Assembly: GCF_014268455.2 (NCBI RefSeq) | Contig: NZ_CP077085.1 | Span: 682,001-746,000, forward strand | DNA: 64,000 nucleotides | Reading direction: 5' to 3' | Source of the DNA: Pseudomonas shahriarae | GTDB taxonomy: Bacteria; Pseudomonadota; Gammaproteobacteria; Pseudomonadales; Pseudomonadaceae | Part shown: one piece after another, positions 36,703 to 45,883 of the stretch | Position numbering within the stretch: the first letter of the stretch is position 1 | Layout: every line of letters starts with the position of its first letter | The notes under the pieces: generated by a model | The model's input: only the letters and a program-made list of their open reading frames with translations | Database searches by the model: none | Told to the model about the DNA's origin: nothing | Program-made: the position numbers and the translations under genes

Positions 36703-37320
36703 ATGACCGACAGTGCGAAATCGACGCCGACCAGATTCGAAGAGGTTCAGCGCGACAATGCCTACAGCGGCTTCTACAAGCTCGATCGCGTGCAACTGCG
36801 TCACGAGTTGTTCGATGGCGGCATGAGCCCGGTTATCAACCGTGAGATTTTTGTACGCCACGATGCCGTGTGTGTACTGCCCTACGACCCGCAGCGCGAT
36901 GAAGTGGTGTTGATCGAGCAATTTCGTGTGGGCGCCATGGGTCGCACCGACAACCCCTGGCTGGTGGAAATGGTGGCCGGCCTGATCGACAAGGACGAGC
37001 AACCGGAGGAGGTTGCACACCGCGAAGCCGAAGAGGAAGCTGGGCTGACCTTCTCCGCGCTGTGGCCGATCACCAAATATTTCCCCTCGCCGGGTGGCAG
37101 CACCGAATTCGTCCACCTGTTTTTGGGGCGTTGCGACAGTGCCGGTGCCGGCGGTATCCATGGCCTGGCCGAGGAGGCAGAAGATATCCGTGTCACCGTC
37201 TGGGCTTTTGAAGATGCCCTGCAAGCGGTACGCGACGGTAAAATTTCCAACGCAGCCAGCATTATCGCCCTGCAATGGCTTGCGCTTAATCGCGCGGAAG
37301 TGAGGGGGCTATGGCAGTAA
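36703..37320 (+). CDS. nudF: ADP-ribose pyrophosphatase
   Basis: Nudix hydrolase cleaving ADP-ribose to AMP and ribose 5-phosphate. 205 residues. A complete Nudix box GLIDKDEQPEEVAHREAEEE(AGL) lies near residues 91-113. The preceding VLIEQFRVGAM and the later PSPGGSTEFVHLFLG fit the ADP-ribose subgroup. GAGGG precedes the ATG. First gene of the nudF-yqiB-cpdA unit; overlaps yqiB by 10 bases. Confidence 0.96.
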   Translation: MTDSAKSTPTRFEEVQRDNAYSGFYKLDRVQLRHELFDGGMSPVINREIFVRHDAVCVLPYDPQRDEVVLIEQFRVGAMGRTDNPWLVEMVAGLIDKDEQPEEVAHREAEEEAGLTFSALWPITKYFPSPGGSTEFVHLFLGRCDSAGAGGIHGLAEEAEDIRVTVWAFEDALQAVRDGKISNAASIIALQWLALNRAEVRGLWQ

Positions 37321-37760
37321 AGGTACGGGAACGCTACCGGGTTGATCTGATCGGCTTGCAAGCCGCTTGCGAGGCTAACTACGCGCGGCTGATGCGCCTG
37401 TTGCCGGACATGCGCCACGCGCCCGAAGCGCGCCGGATCGCCGTGACCCACGGCGACCAGATGCTCGGCGTGTTGAACCTGGAAGTGATCCTCACCTGCC
37501 CCTACACCAGCACCCTGCGGGTGCGCCAGGAGCACAGCCTGCCGTGGCTGCCGGTGCCGCAGTTGGAAGTGCAGGTGTATCACGATGCACAGATGGCCGA
37601 AGTAGTCAGCGCCGAACATGCACGGCGCTTTCGCAGCATCTATCCTTACCCCAATGTGTTCATGCACCAGCCCGATGAGAAAGCCCAGCTCAATGTGTTC
37701 CTCGGCGAGTGGTTGAGCCATTGCCTGGCGTTGGGCCATGAGTTTGAAGTCGTGCGGTAG
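37311..37760 (+). CDS. yqiB: DUF1249 family protein YqiB
   Basis: 149 residues. Typical features of the family: LIGLQAACEANYARLMRLLPDM at the N-terminus, LNLEVILTCPYTSTLRVRQ, YHDAQMAEV and a C-terminal PNVFMHQPDEKAQLN. Soluble, function unknown. The nudF-yqiB-cpdA order is conserved across gammaproteobacteria, and here it overlaps nudF by 10 bases. Confidence 0.93.
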   Translation: MAVKVRERYRVDLIGLQAACEANYARLMRLLPDMRHAPEARRIAVTHGDQMLGVLNLEVILTCPYTSTLRVRQEHSLPWLPVPQLEVQVYHDAQMAEVVSAEHARRFRSIYPYPNVFMHQPDEKAQLNVFLGEWLSHCLALGHEFEVVR

Positions 37761-37809
37761 ATGTGAACTGCGTCTGCTTCACGGGTTTCCTCTTTGTATC
37801 CTGCCCCAG

Positions 37810-37815
37810 CATAAT
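37810..37815 (+). promoter_or_regulatory. -10 element upstream of cpdA
   Basis: CATAAT followed by TGCGCCC, 44 bases before the cpdA start, in the 98-base gap after yqiB. Suggests cpdA can be transcribed separately. Confidence 0.35.
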
Positions 37816-37858
37816 TGCGCCCATTGTCCATTTTTCGTGATCGCCCTGGGAGAACGCC

Positions 37859-38674
37859 TTGCCGAGCGTATCCATCGTGAACCCTGATGCGCCGGCGTTG
37901 CTGGTGCAACTGTCTGACAGCCACCTGTTTGCCGAGGCCGACGGCACGCTGCTGGGCATGAACACCCGTGACAGCCTGCAGCGGGTGATTGACCTGGTCC
38001 GCGCCCAGCAGCCGCAGATTGATTTGCTGCTGGCCACCGGCGACCTGTCCCAGGACGGCACGCTTGCGTCCTACCAGCTGTTTCGTGAACTGAGCCAGCA
38101 GGTCGGCGCCCCGGCGCGCTGGATCCCGGGCAACCACGATGAGCCGCAGGTCATGGCCGAGGCCACCATGGGCAGTGCGTTGCTGGAGCCGGTGGTGGAT
38201 GTGGGCAACTGGCGGGTCATTATGCTGGACTCCGCCGTGCCGGGCTCTGTGCCGGGTTATCTGGCGGATGTGCAACTGCAGCTCTTGGCCCAGGCGTTGA
38301 GCGAAGCACCGGGCCGCCATCACCTGGTGTGCTTCCATCATCACCCCGTGCCTATCGGCTGTGCCTGGATGGAGCCGATTGGCCTGCGTAACCCTGAGGC
38401 GCTGTTCGCCGTCCTCGACCGGTTTCCCCAGGTACGGGCGGTGCTGTGGGGGCATGTGCACCAGGAAATCGACCGCGAACGCCATGGCGTGCGCCTGCTG
38501 GCGTCGCCGTCGACCTGTATCCAGTTCGCCCCGGGCAGTGAGGATTTCAACGTCAGCGAACAGGCCCCTGGCTATCGCTGGCTGCGTTTGCATGCCGATG
38601 GACGCTTGGAAACAGGCGTAGAGCGGGTCCAGGGGTTTGCCTTCACCGTCGATTACGGTAGCAATGGCTACTGA
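37859..38674 (+). CDS. cpdA: 3',5'-cyclic-AMP phosphodiesterase
   Basis: Class III metallophosphoesterase that hydrolyses cAMP and so limits Crp/Vfr signalling. 271 residues. Metal-binding motifs: LSDSH (D-x-H near 20), GDLSQDG (near 61), GNHDE (near 92), then HHHPVP (near 161) and GHVHQEI (near 201). TTG 37859 has GGGAG at good distance upstream. Ends 1 base before the convergent deacylase gene; in many relatives yqiA and parE would follow directly. Confidence 0.95.
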   Translation: MPSVSIVNPDAPALLVQLSDSHLFAEADGTLLGMNTRDSLQRVIDLVRAQQPQIDLLLATGDLSQDGTLASYQLFRELSQQVGAPARWIPGNHDEPQVMAEATMGSALLEPVVDVGNWRVIMLDSAVPGSVPGYLADVQLQLLAQALSEAPGRHHLVCFHHHPVPIGCAWMEPIGLRNPEALFAVLDRFPQVRAVLWGHVHQEIDRERHGVRLLASPSTCIQFAPGSEDFNVSEQAPGYRWLRLHADGRLETGVERVQGFAFTVDYGSNGY

Positions 38675-38675
38675 T

Positions 38676-39659
38676 CTATTGACGGTAGTCCCGCGCTAAC
38701 CGCACCACCGTAACGCCTTGCCCCAGATGCCGCAGTGAAGGCTGGATCAACACGCAGTTGTCATACGGCGTGACGATTTCGCGCTGGGCATCCCGGGCGA
38801 TCACCGTGCCAGCGTGGCTGATCCGCTCCAGGCCACGAAAGTCATCGGTGAAACTGAAGTCCATGCTGTGGGCGATCACTGGGTCGGTGACTTGCAAACA
38901 TTGCTGGGCTGCAGGTTTTTCCTGGCTGAGAAACGTCGATACATCCGCCTCGACGACTGCCTGAGTCGCAATCAGGAAGCGGGCCGCGACGTCGAGGGCG
39001 ACCCGTTCACTGGTTTTCGAAAAGTGCTGGCCGGTCTCGATCAGCAGCGCATTCTTGGGGCTGGCGGCATCGCCGAATCCGCCGTAGTCACGCATGCGCC
39101 GGCCGTTGGCGTGGCCGGCGTCTGCGACGATGGTTGCCGGTACGCCTAATGATTGGGCGAACGCCAGGCCTTTGGCGCATGCACCGCACATCATCAGCGG
39201 CGGTGATTCTTCGTGCATTGAGTGGATATCGAGCAGCAAATCCACACTGTCGATCAGCGGGCGCAGCTCCCGGGCGCGGCGCAATTCGGCGGAGTCGCGC
39301 GGGCCGTCGAGGGTTGATGGCAGCCAGACGCGGTTCATGTCCTCGTCAATAAAGCGGGTCGCATCAATGTCCTGTGGGTCGAAGCGTTGATAGGCCTGTA
39401 TGTTGGCAAAGCCCAGTGACAATCGCCCCTGGCGCGGGCGCACCCCGCTACGCAACAGGGCGTCCACCGCGATTGCGCCGCTGACTTCATTGCCATGGGT
39501 CAGTGCCATGATCAGCACATGGGGCCCTGGCGTGCCGCTGTCGAAGCTGTGTATGTAGTCGATCCCGCAGTTACCGGTTTTCCATTGGCTCAGATCAGGG
39601 AACTGGACCTCCACGGGGTAGGGTTTGAGTGCTGCACGAACCTGCTCAAGGGTTTTCAT
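38676..39659 (-). CDS. Succinylglutamate desuccinylase/aspartoacylase-family zinc hydrolase
   Basis: 327 residues of the M14-type AstE/AspA group. Zinc ligands H and E are in ALTHGNEVSGA (near 60-63) and the third His in LLDIHSMHEE; the catalytic Glu candidate is in LLIETGQHF. These enzymes remove acyl groups from N-acyl amino acids. It is not astE of the arginine pathway, as no ast genes are near. ATG 39659 has GGAG 6 bases upstream. It lies 71 bases after the transporter on the same strand; the transporter may import its substrate. Confidence 0.88.
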   Translation of the reverse strand: MKTLEQVRAALKPYPVEVQFPDLSQWKTGNCGIDYIHSFDSGTPGPHVLIMALTHGNEVSGAIAVDALLRSGVRPRQGRLSLGFANIQAYQRFDPQDIDATRFIDEDMNRVWLPSTLDGPRDSAELRRARELRPLIDSVDLLLDIHSMHEESPPLMMCGACAKGLAFAQSLGVPATIVADAGHANGRRMRDYGGFGDAASPKNALLIETGQHFSKTSERVALDVAARFLIATQAVVEADVSTFLSQEKPAAQQCLQVTDPVIAHSMDFSFTDDFRGLERISHAGTVIARDAQREIVTPYDNCVLIQPSLRHLGQGVTVVRLARDYRQ

Positions 39660-39730
39660 TTCAGTCTCCGACTGACCGAGGTGTGCACTTGCCGCGCGGG
39701 CTTGGCGCGCGACAAGCAAGAAGGGTTTGT

Positions 39731-41047
39731 TTAATGGGCAGCGGGGTGGGTGCCGCGCATGCGTCGGCCCAGGCAGATAATCGCCAGTACGCTGATCAGA
39801 ATGGTCGCCATGACATAAAAGCTGGGGGCCAGCTTGCTGCCGCTGGCGTCGATCATCCACGTCACGATCAAGGGCGCAAAACCACCAAACAGGGTGACGG
39901 AAAAGTTGTAGCTCAGCGCCAGGCCGGTCCCGCGAATGCTGGTTGGGAAAATATCGGCAAGCATCGCCGGGATGGGCCCCAGGCAGGCAGCGATCAACAA
40001 CCCGACAATCGCCTGCACGGTCAGCAGCGTAGAAAAGCTGGGGAAGGCGTTGAGCAGGGCGAACATCGGATAGGACGAAAACCCGGTAAGCAGCAAGGCG
40101 ATTGTCAGTACCCGAAAGCGTCCGTAGCGATCGGATAAGCCGCCAAATACCGGGGCCATCAACATCAGGGTCACGCCAGTCATCAGCGCCCCGAGATACG
40201 AAGAGGTGGCGGTGATGTTCAGTTGTTTAAGGGCATAAATGGGCATGTACAGCTTGTGCACATAGTTGAATGCTGTGGCCCCGGCCACCACGCCGATAGC
40301 CAGCAACAGGCTGACGTGCCCTTTGACCAACACATCGCGCAGCGGCGTCTTCAACTTTGTGCTGGCGGCGGTTTTCTTGAAGTCCGGGGTTTCATCGATT
40401 TGCGTGCGAATATAGAAACCCACCGGCCCGATCAGCAGGCCGAAGCCGAAGGCCACACGCCAACCCCAGTCGTTCAACTGCACATCCGACAGCACATAGC
40501 TGAGGATTGCACTGACCCCCGCGGCCAGTATGGTCGCCAGGCCCTGGGTCGACAATTGCCAACTGGCAAAGAAGCCACGGCGTTTGGCATCGGCGTGCTC
40601 GACCATGAATGCGGTCGCCGCACCAAACTCACCGCCCGTAGAAAAGCCCTGGAGCATGCGCGCAACGATGATCAACAGCGGCGCTGCCAAGCCGATCTGC
40701 TCATAGGTCGGGGCGAAGGTAATCATTGCGGTGCCGATCAGCATGATCATGATCGACATCGTTAACGATGCCTTTCGCCCGGCCCTGTCGGTGTAGGAAC
40801 CGAGCACGATGGCGCCCAGGGGGCGCATCAGGAAGGAAATGCCAAACGAGCCTACGGCCAGCAGCAGTGAGGTGGTTTCGTTATCGGATGGGAAAAACTG
40901 TTTGCTGATCACTACCGCGAAATAGCCGTAGATCAGCAAATCATAAAACTCCAAGGCGTTACCGACACTGGCAGCGACGATCTCCTTCCATGGACCTCGC
41001 TGGGTTGGAGCCTGTGCCGATGATAAGACGGATGATGGGACTGTCAT
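39731..41047 (-). CDS. MFS transporter, metabolite:H+ symporter (MHS) family
   Basis: About 438 residues, twelve helices. MHS signatures: NALEFYDLLIYGYFAVVIS in helix 1, RPLGAIVLGSYTDRAGRKAS in loop 2-3, LQGFSTGGEFGAATAFM, and GGLSDRYGRFRV in the second half. Family members take up organic acids, citrate, proline or betaine with protons. The ATG at 41047 gives a conventional length; in-frame ATGs at 41080 and 41125 are possible. Likely co-transcribed with the downstream deacylase. Confidence 0.88.
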   Translation of the reverse strand: MTVPSSVLSSAQAPTQRGPWKEIVAASVGNALEFYDLLIYGYFAVVISKQFFPSDNETTSLLLAVGSFGISFLMRPLGAIVLGSYTDRAGRKASLTMSIMIMLIGTAMITFAPTYEQIGLAAPLLIIVARMLQGFSTGGEFGAATAFMVEHADAKRRGFFASWQLSTQGLATILAAGVSAILSYVLSDVQLNDWGWRVAFGFGLLIGPVGFYIRTQIDETPDFKKTAASTKLKTPLRDVLVKGHVSLLLAIGVVAGATAFNYVHKLYMPIYALKQLNITATSSYLGALMTGVTLMLMAPVFGGLSDRYGRFRVLTIALLLTGFSSYPMFALLNAFPSFSTLLTVQAIVGLLIAACLGPIPAMLADIFPTSIRGTGLALSYNFSVTLFGGFAPLIVTWMIDASGSKLAPSFYVMATILISVLAIICLGRRMRGTHPAAH

Positions 41048-41227
41048 GGGTGTGCACCGGGTCTGTTTCACAGTTGGCATTCGGATTCGCCGAACCGCAG
41101 CGCGGCCTGACGAGATCGAAGGCATTAATTGTTATGGGTGAAAGCCCGGGTGAAATTGAATCAAGTGCGCACGAACAGCAATTGCCGTTTCGGCACAGGT
41201 TTGAGCTGTTTTGGCACGGGGCCGACA

Positions 41228-41266
41228 GGCATTGGGTTTTACGCATCTTGGAGTTGATGCAATGCC
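41228..41266. promoter_or_regulatory. Interrupted dyad upstream of MFS gene
   Basis: GGCATTG (41228-41234) and CAATGCC (41260-41266) are inverted, and GCATC (41243-41247) pairs with GATGC (41256-41260) inside. The dyad lies in the 259-base gap between the LysR gene and the transporter and is a candidate LysR-type binding site. The rest of the gap shows nothing clear. Confidence 0.3.
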
Positions 41267-41306
41267 AGAAGCTATGAGCGCAAACGCTGTTGGCGCAACG
41301 ACAGGT

Positions 41307-42197
41307 TCACAGACCTTCCCAGATCTTCATGACCATTTCGCTCTGGTTGGCGTGCAGGCGATGCAGCGAGACGTCGAAGGCGACGTGAAACTCGGGGCCG
41401 CCTGCAATCAGCAACTCGCCCGAGGCCAGCGCATCCTTGACCACCATGCGCGGCAGCCATGCCAGGCCTCTGCCACGCTTGGCCATTTCCAGGATGGCGT
41501 CATAAGAGTCCGCCTGGTAGACCATGCGCAGCGCCAGGTGCTGTGGCAGCCGCTCAAGGTGCTGGGCCAGCACGCCGCGCAGTGCCAGGGACGGAGAAAA
41601 GGCCAGCCAGGGGATGCTCATGGCGCAGGGCGCGGTGCAGATCTGCTGGCGCGGCAGGCCATTGGCGTCCGGCGCACTGACCGGCAACAGTTCCTCATTG
41701 GCCAGTACCCGGGAGTCGCAACGCTCCGCGCCCAGCAGTGTCTGGGTCAATGGGCTGGAAAAGCTCAACAGCAGGTCGACCTCACCGGCGGATAACTTGC
41801 TGATCGCTTCTTGCGCCCCGCTGGTGACCAATGACACCGCAAAATTGCCCAGGCGCTGGTGCAATGACTCGTACCAGTCCGGGAAAAAATCGCTGGCCAG
41901 GGTCCGGCCGGTGGCGATGCGCACGGGTTCGTCGCGGCTCAGGGTGGTGCCTTTGAATTGCGCCCTGACAGTGGTCAGCAGTTGCAATGATTGTGTCGCG
42001 GCGTCCAGGAACAGCACGCCGCAAGGCGTCAGTGACAGGGGCTGTTTGCGCTCGATCAAGGGTGTACCGACCCATTCTTCCAGGGCGCGGATACGTCGGC
42101 CGAACGCCGGGTGCGTGACACAGCGATTTTCGGCGGCCCGCGACAGGCTGCGGGTGCGGGCCAGTTCGATAAAATCCTCAAGCCATTCTAGTTGCAT
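41307..42197 (-). CDS. LysR-family regulator, HypT/YjiE-like
   Basis: 296 residues. The DNA-binding domain WLEDFIELARTRSLSRAAENR, with HPAFGRRIRALEEWVG, closely follows the pattern of the E. coli hypochlorite-responsive regulator HypT (QPAFSRRIRALE), including the unusual AF-RRIRALE segment. An effector domain follows, with GRGLAWLPRMVV near 245. It precedes the transporter and deacylase on the same strand and probably controls them; redox sensing is not implied. Confidence 0.9.
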   Translation of the reverse strand: MQLEWLEDFIELARTRSLSRAAENRCVTHPAFGRRIRALEEWVGTPLIERKQPLSLTPCGVLFLDAATQSLQLLTTVRAQFKGTTLSRDEPVRIATGRTLASDFFPDWYESLHQRLGNFAVSLVTSGAQEAISKLSAGEVDLLLSFSSPLTQTLLGAERCDSRVLANEELLPVSAPDANGLPRQQICTAPCAMSIPWLAFSPSLALRGVLAQHLERLPQHLALRMVYQADSYDAILEMAKRGRGLAWLPRMVVKDALASGELLIAGGPEFHVAFDVSLHRLHANQSEMVMKIWEGL

Positions 42198-42288
42198 GCG
42201 GTTTTCCTGCCTGGCGGCTCATCAACGCGGCGTCAGCGATAGTACCGCCAGCGGCGATGGGCTGCACCCACAACCCCCGCGTTCCCTG

Positions 42289-42294
42289 TAAACT
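42289..42294 (+). promoter_or_regulatory. -10 element upstream of yqiA
   Basis: TAAACT followed by GCGCCCC, 37 bases before the yqiA start. No clear -35. Confidence 0.35.
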
Positions 42295-42330
42295 GCGCCC
42301 CTTTGGCTGTAAACGCACGGAGAGCCCGGC

Positions 42331-42939
42331 ATGTCCGCTTCGATCTTGTATATCCACGGTTTCAACAGTGCGCCGGCCTCGACCAAGGCCAGCTTGCTGA
42401 TGGGCGTGATGGACAGTCTCGGTCTGGCCGACCAACTGCGGGTGCCGGCCTTGCATCACCACCCACGCCAGGCGATGGCCCAGCTGGAGCAGGCGATCGG
42501 CGAGCTGGGGCGGCCGCTGCTGGTCGGCAGCTCACTCGGCGGCTACTATGCAACCCATCTTGCCGAACGCCATGGCCTCAAGGCGCTGTTGGTCAACCCG
42601 GCGGTCAGCCCCCATCGCATGTTCGACGGTTACCTGGGCACCCAGAAGAACCTCTACACCGATGAAACCTGGGAACTGACCCACGATCACGTCGCGGCCC
42701 TGGCTGAGCTTGAGGTTGCAGCGCCCCAGGATGCCCAGCGCTATCAGGTGTGGTTGCAGACCGGGGACGAAACACTGGATTATCGCCTCGCCGAGCAGTA
42801 TTACCGGGCCTGTGCCTTGCGTATCCAGGCTGGCGGCGACCACGGTTACCAGGGCTTTGGCCGACAGTTGCCGGCGTTGTTGAGTTTTGCCGGCATTGGC
42901 GCAGATCAGTACCAATCCTTCGATTTCACCGCATTGTGA
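42331..42939 (+). CDS. yqiA: YqiA-type esterase
   Basis: 202 residues, compact alpha/beta hydrolase. Features: ILYIHGFNSAPASTKA at the N-terminus, the nucleophile elbow GSSLGGYYA (Ser near residue 72), and GGDHGYQGF with the catalytic His near residue 172. Hydrolyses short acyl esters in vitro; cellular role unknown. It precedes parE by 44 bases, a conserved gammaproteobacterial order. GGAGAG precedes the ATG. Confidence 0.94.
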   Translation: MSASILYIHGFNSAPASTKASLLMGVMDSLGLADQLRVPALHHHPRQAMAQLEQAIGELGRPLLVGSSLGGYYATHLAERHGLKALLVNPAVSPHRMFDGYLGTQKNLYTDETWELTHDHVAALAELEVAAPQDAQRYQVWLQTGDETLDYRLAEQYYRACALRIQAGGDHGYQGFGRQLPALLSFAGIGADQYQSFDFTAL

Positions 42940-42983
42940 AACCGCAGGTTACTTTTTAATCGAACGACTCACGACGAGACCCC

Positions 42984-44888
42984 ATGGCCACTCCCAGCGC
43001 TAGCTCTTATAACGCCGACGCCATCGAAGTCCTCTCGGGCCTCGACCCGGTGCGCAAACGCCCCGGCATGTACACCGACACCAGTCGGCCGAACCACCTT
43101 GCCCAGGAAGTCATCGACAACAGCGTCGACGAAGCCTTGGCCGGGCATGCCAAGTCGGTCCAGGTCATCCTGCACGCCGACCATTCCCTGGAAGTGTCCG
43201 ACGACGGGCGCGGCATGCCGGTGGACATCCACCCGGAAGAGGGCGTGTCGGGTGTCGAGCTGATCCTCACCAAGCTGCACGCGGGCGGCAAGTTCTCCAA
43301 CAAGAACTACCAGTTTTCCGGCGGCTTGCACGGTGTGGGTATTTCCGTGGTCAACGCCTTGTCCACGCAGGTGCGGGTCAAGGTCAAGCGCGACGGCAAC
43401 GAATACCAGATGACCTTCGCCGATGGCTACAAGGCCACCGAGCTGGAAGTGGTCGGCACGGTCGGCAAGCGCAATACCGGGACCAGCGTGTACTTCGCGC
43501 CGGACCCGAAGTACTTCGATTCCCCGAAATTCTCCATCAGCCGCCTCAAGCACGTACTCAAGGCCAAGGCCGTGCTGTGCCCGGGCTTGCTGGTCAGTTT
43601 TGAAGACAAAGGCACCGGCGAAAAGGTCGAGTGGCACTACGAAGACGGCTTGCGCTCCTACCTCGAAGACTCGGTCAGCGAGTTCGAACGCCTGCCCAAC
43701 GAGCCGTTCTGCGGCAGCCTGGCAGGTAACAAGGAGGCCGTGGACTGGGCCTTGCTGTGGCTGCCCGAAGGGGGCGACAGCGTCCAGGAAAGCTACGTCA
43801 ACCTGATCCCCACCGCCCAGGGCGGTACCCACGTCAACGGTCTGCGCCAGGGCTTGCTGGATGCCATGCGCGAATTCTGCGAATACCGCAGCCTGTTGCC
43901 GCGCGGCGTGAAGCTGGCGCCGGAAGACGTCTGGGAACGCATCGCCTTTGTGCTGTCGATGAAAATGCAGGAGCCGCAATTCTCCGGCCAGACCAAGGAA
44001 CGCCTGTCGTCCCGCGAGGCCGCGGCGTTTGTCTCGGGCGTGGTCAAGGATGCGTTCAGCCTGTGGCTCAACGAGCACCCGGAACTGGGCCTGGCCCTGG
44101 CGGAGCTGGCGATCAACAACGCCGGCCGTCGCCTCAAGGCCAGCAAAAAGGTCGAGCGCAAGCGCATTACCCAGGGCCCGGCGTTGCCCGGCAAGCTGGC
44201 GGACTGCGCCGGCCAGGACCCGATGCGCTCCGAACTGTTCCTGGTCGAAGGTGATTCCGCCGGTGGTTCGGCCAAACAGGCGCGGGACAAGGAATTCCAG
44301 GCGATCCTGCCGCTGCGCGGCAAGATCCTCAACACCTGGGAAGTCGATGGCAGCGAAGTCCTGGCCAGCCAGGAAGTGCACAACATCGCCGTGGCCATTG
44401 GCGTCGATCCAGGCGCCGAGGACATGAGCCAGTTGCGCTACGGCAAGATCTGCATCCTGGCCGACGCCGACTCCGATGGTCTGCACATTGCCACGTTGCT
44501 CTGCGCACTGTTCGTCCAGCATTTCCGCCCGCTGGTGGATGCCGGTCACGTCTACGTGGCCATGCCGCCGCTGTACCGCATCGACCTGGGCAAAGAAATC
44601 TTCTACGCCCTGGACGAGGCCGAACGCGACGGCATCCTCGACCGCCTGGTGGCCGAGAAGAAGCGCGGCAAGCCACAAGTCACCCGATTCAAGGGCCTGG
44701 GTGAAATGAACCCGCCGCAACTGCGCGAAACCACCATGGACCCGAACACCCGGCGCCTGGTGCAGTTGACCCTCGAAGACTATGCCGCCACTTCGGAAAT
44801 GATGGACATGTTGCTGGCCAAGAAGCGCGCCGGCGACCGCAAGGCCTGGCTGGAGTCCAAAGGCAACCTGGCCGAGGTATTGGGCTGA
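42984..44888 (+). CDS. parE: DNA topoisomerase IV subunit B
   Basis: ATPase subunit of topoisomerase IV, which decatenates daughter chromosomes. 634 residues. GHKL ATPase motifs: EVIDNSVDEALAGHAK, VSDDGRGMPVD and GGLHGVGISVVNAL. TOPRIM domain: LVEGDSAGGSAKQARD (near 424) and the D-x-D in LADADSDG (near 493), with RFKGLGEM toward the C-terminus. The gene ends in a 1-base overlap with the next (TGATG). parC follows two genes on. Confidence 0.98.
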   Translation: MATPSASSYNADAIEVLSGLDPVRKRPGMYTDTSRPNHLAQEVIDNSVDEALAGHAKSVQVILHADHSLEVSDDGRGMPVDIHPEEGVSGVELILTKLHAGGKFSNKNYQFSGGLHGVGISVVNALSTQVRVKVKRDGNEYQMTFADGYKATELEVVGTVGKRNTGTSVYFAPDPKYFDSPKFSISRLKHVLKAKAVLCPGLLVSFEDKGTGEKVEWHYEDGLRSYLEDSVSEFERLPNEPFCGSLAGNKEAVDWALLWLPEGGDSVQESYVNLIPTAQGGTHVNGLRQGLLDAMREFCEYRSLLPRGVKLAPEDVWERIAFVLSMKMQEPQFSGQTKERLSSREAAAFVSGVVKDAFSLWLNEHPELGLALAELAINNAGRRLKASKKVERKRITQGPALPGKLADCAGQDPMRSELFLVEGDSAGGSAKQARDKEFQAILPLRGKILNTWEVDGSEVLASQEVHNIAVAIGVDPGAEDMSQLRYGKICILADADSDGLHIATLLCALFVQHFRPLVDAGHVYVAMPPLYRIDLGKEIFYALDEAERDGILDRLVAEKKRGKPQVTRFKGLGEMNPPQLRETTMDPNTRRLVQLTLEDYAATSEMMDMLLAKKRAGDRKAWLESKGNLAEVLG

Positions 44889-45883
44889 TGCGCAGCGGTT
44901 TCGCCCTGGCGATACTGTTGTTGAGCGGGTTGGCTGCTACCCCAGTGGTTGCCCAGCCTGCGGCCGAGCTCAAGTTGTTGTCCGAACACCCTGTAGACGG
45001 CATGCGCGGCGGCAACCTGTCGGGCCTGGCCTTGTGTGGCAAGGACTTGTGGACGGTCTCTGACCGCGACGACGACCAGATCTACCGCCTCGATACCCGC
45101 GCCGACACCTGGCAGGCCGAGACGGTAACGATCAACGTGCCGCCGGTGCCCGAGTCTGGCCTGCCCTGGGGCTTGCGCGCACGCACCACGGCGGCGTCGG
45201 TAATTCGCGGCGGCGACCTGGATTTTGAAGGCATCAGCTGTGACGCCGCGGGTAATCGCTATATCGTCAGCGAAGCCCATGCGGCCGTGCTGCAGGTGCC
45301 GGCAAGCGGTGATCCCGAGTGGCTGAAGATTGCCCCTGGCATGGTCCGCGAGGCGCGGGCCAGTGGCCTGTTGTTGCACTTCAATGCCCTGTTTGAGGGC
45401 TTGGCGGTCAACCCCGAGGGCAACCAGATCTGGCTGGCAGCCGAGCGTGAGCGGCGCGGGCTGATCTCGATCAAGCGCGGGCAAAGCGTTTGGGATTGTG
45501 ATGGCCCGTGCGTACTGTTGAGCGAAGCCGGCCAGGAAATGCAACCGGCGCAGTTTCCGGGGGCCAGGGCGGTGTCCAAGGACTTTGCTGACCTGGCGTT
45601 GTTCAACGGCAAGCTGTTTACCCTGGAGCGCAACGCGTTCCAGATCTGCCGGCGCGACAGCGTGACGGCCAAGGTCGAGTTGTGCTGGTCGTATGCCGAT
45701 GAGGCCCTGGTGCCAAATCGACGTTACCCCCAGAACTACGGCCTGGCGGAAGCCCTGTTGATTGACGCCGACGGCGCCTGGATTGGCATCGACAATAATT
45801 TCGGCGCTCGGGCCGATGCTGAAAAACGCCCGATGGTCTATCGTTTTGCCGCCCCGGCCGGTGGCTGGAGCGCCCAGCCTTGA
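44888..45883 (+). CDS. Esterase-like activity of phytase family protein
   Basis: 331 residues with a cleavable signal peptide (MRSGFALAILLLSGLAATPVVA-QPA). The mature part has beta-propeller-like strands with GGNLSGLALCGKDLWTVSDRDDDQIYRLDT and RGGDLDFEGISCDAAGNRYIVSE, which fit the phytase-like domain. Periplasmic; enzymatic activity is not demonstrated for this group. Lies between parE and the aspartic protease with overlapping ends, an arrangement kept in Pseudomonas. Confidence 0.85.
   Translation: MRSGFALAILLLSGLAATPVVAQPAAELKLLSEHPVDGMRGGNLSGLALCGKDLWTVSDRDDDQIYRLDTRADTWQAETVTINVPPVPESGLPWGLRARTTAASVIRGGDLDFEGISCDAAGNRYIVSEAHAAVLQVPASGDPEWLKIAPGMVREARASGLLLHFNALFEGLAVNPEGNQIWLAAERERRGLISIKRGQSVWDCDGPCVLLSEAGQEMQPAQFPGARAVSKDFADLALFNGKLFTLERNAFQICRRDSVTAKVELCWSYADEALVPNRRYPQNYGLAEALLIDADGAWIGIDNNFGARADAEKRPMVYRFAAPAGGWSAQP

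Noticed and set aside
42969..44720. 583-codon open frame opposite parE
   Set aside because: ParE on the plus strand is unambiguous; antisense composition artefact.
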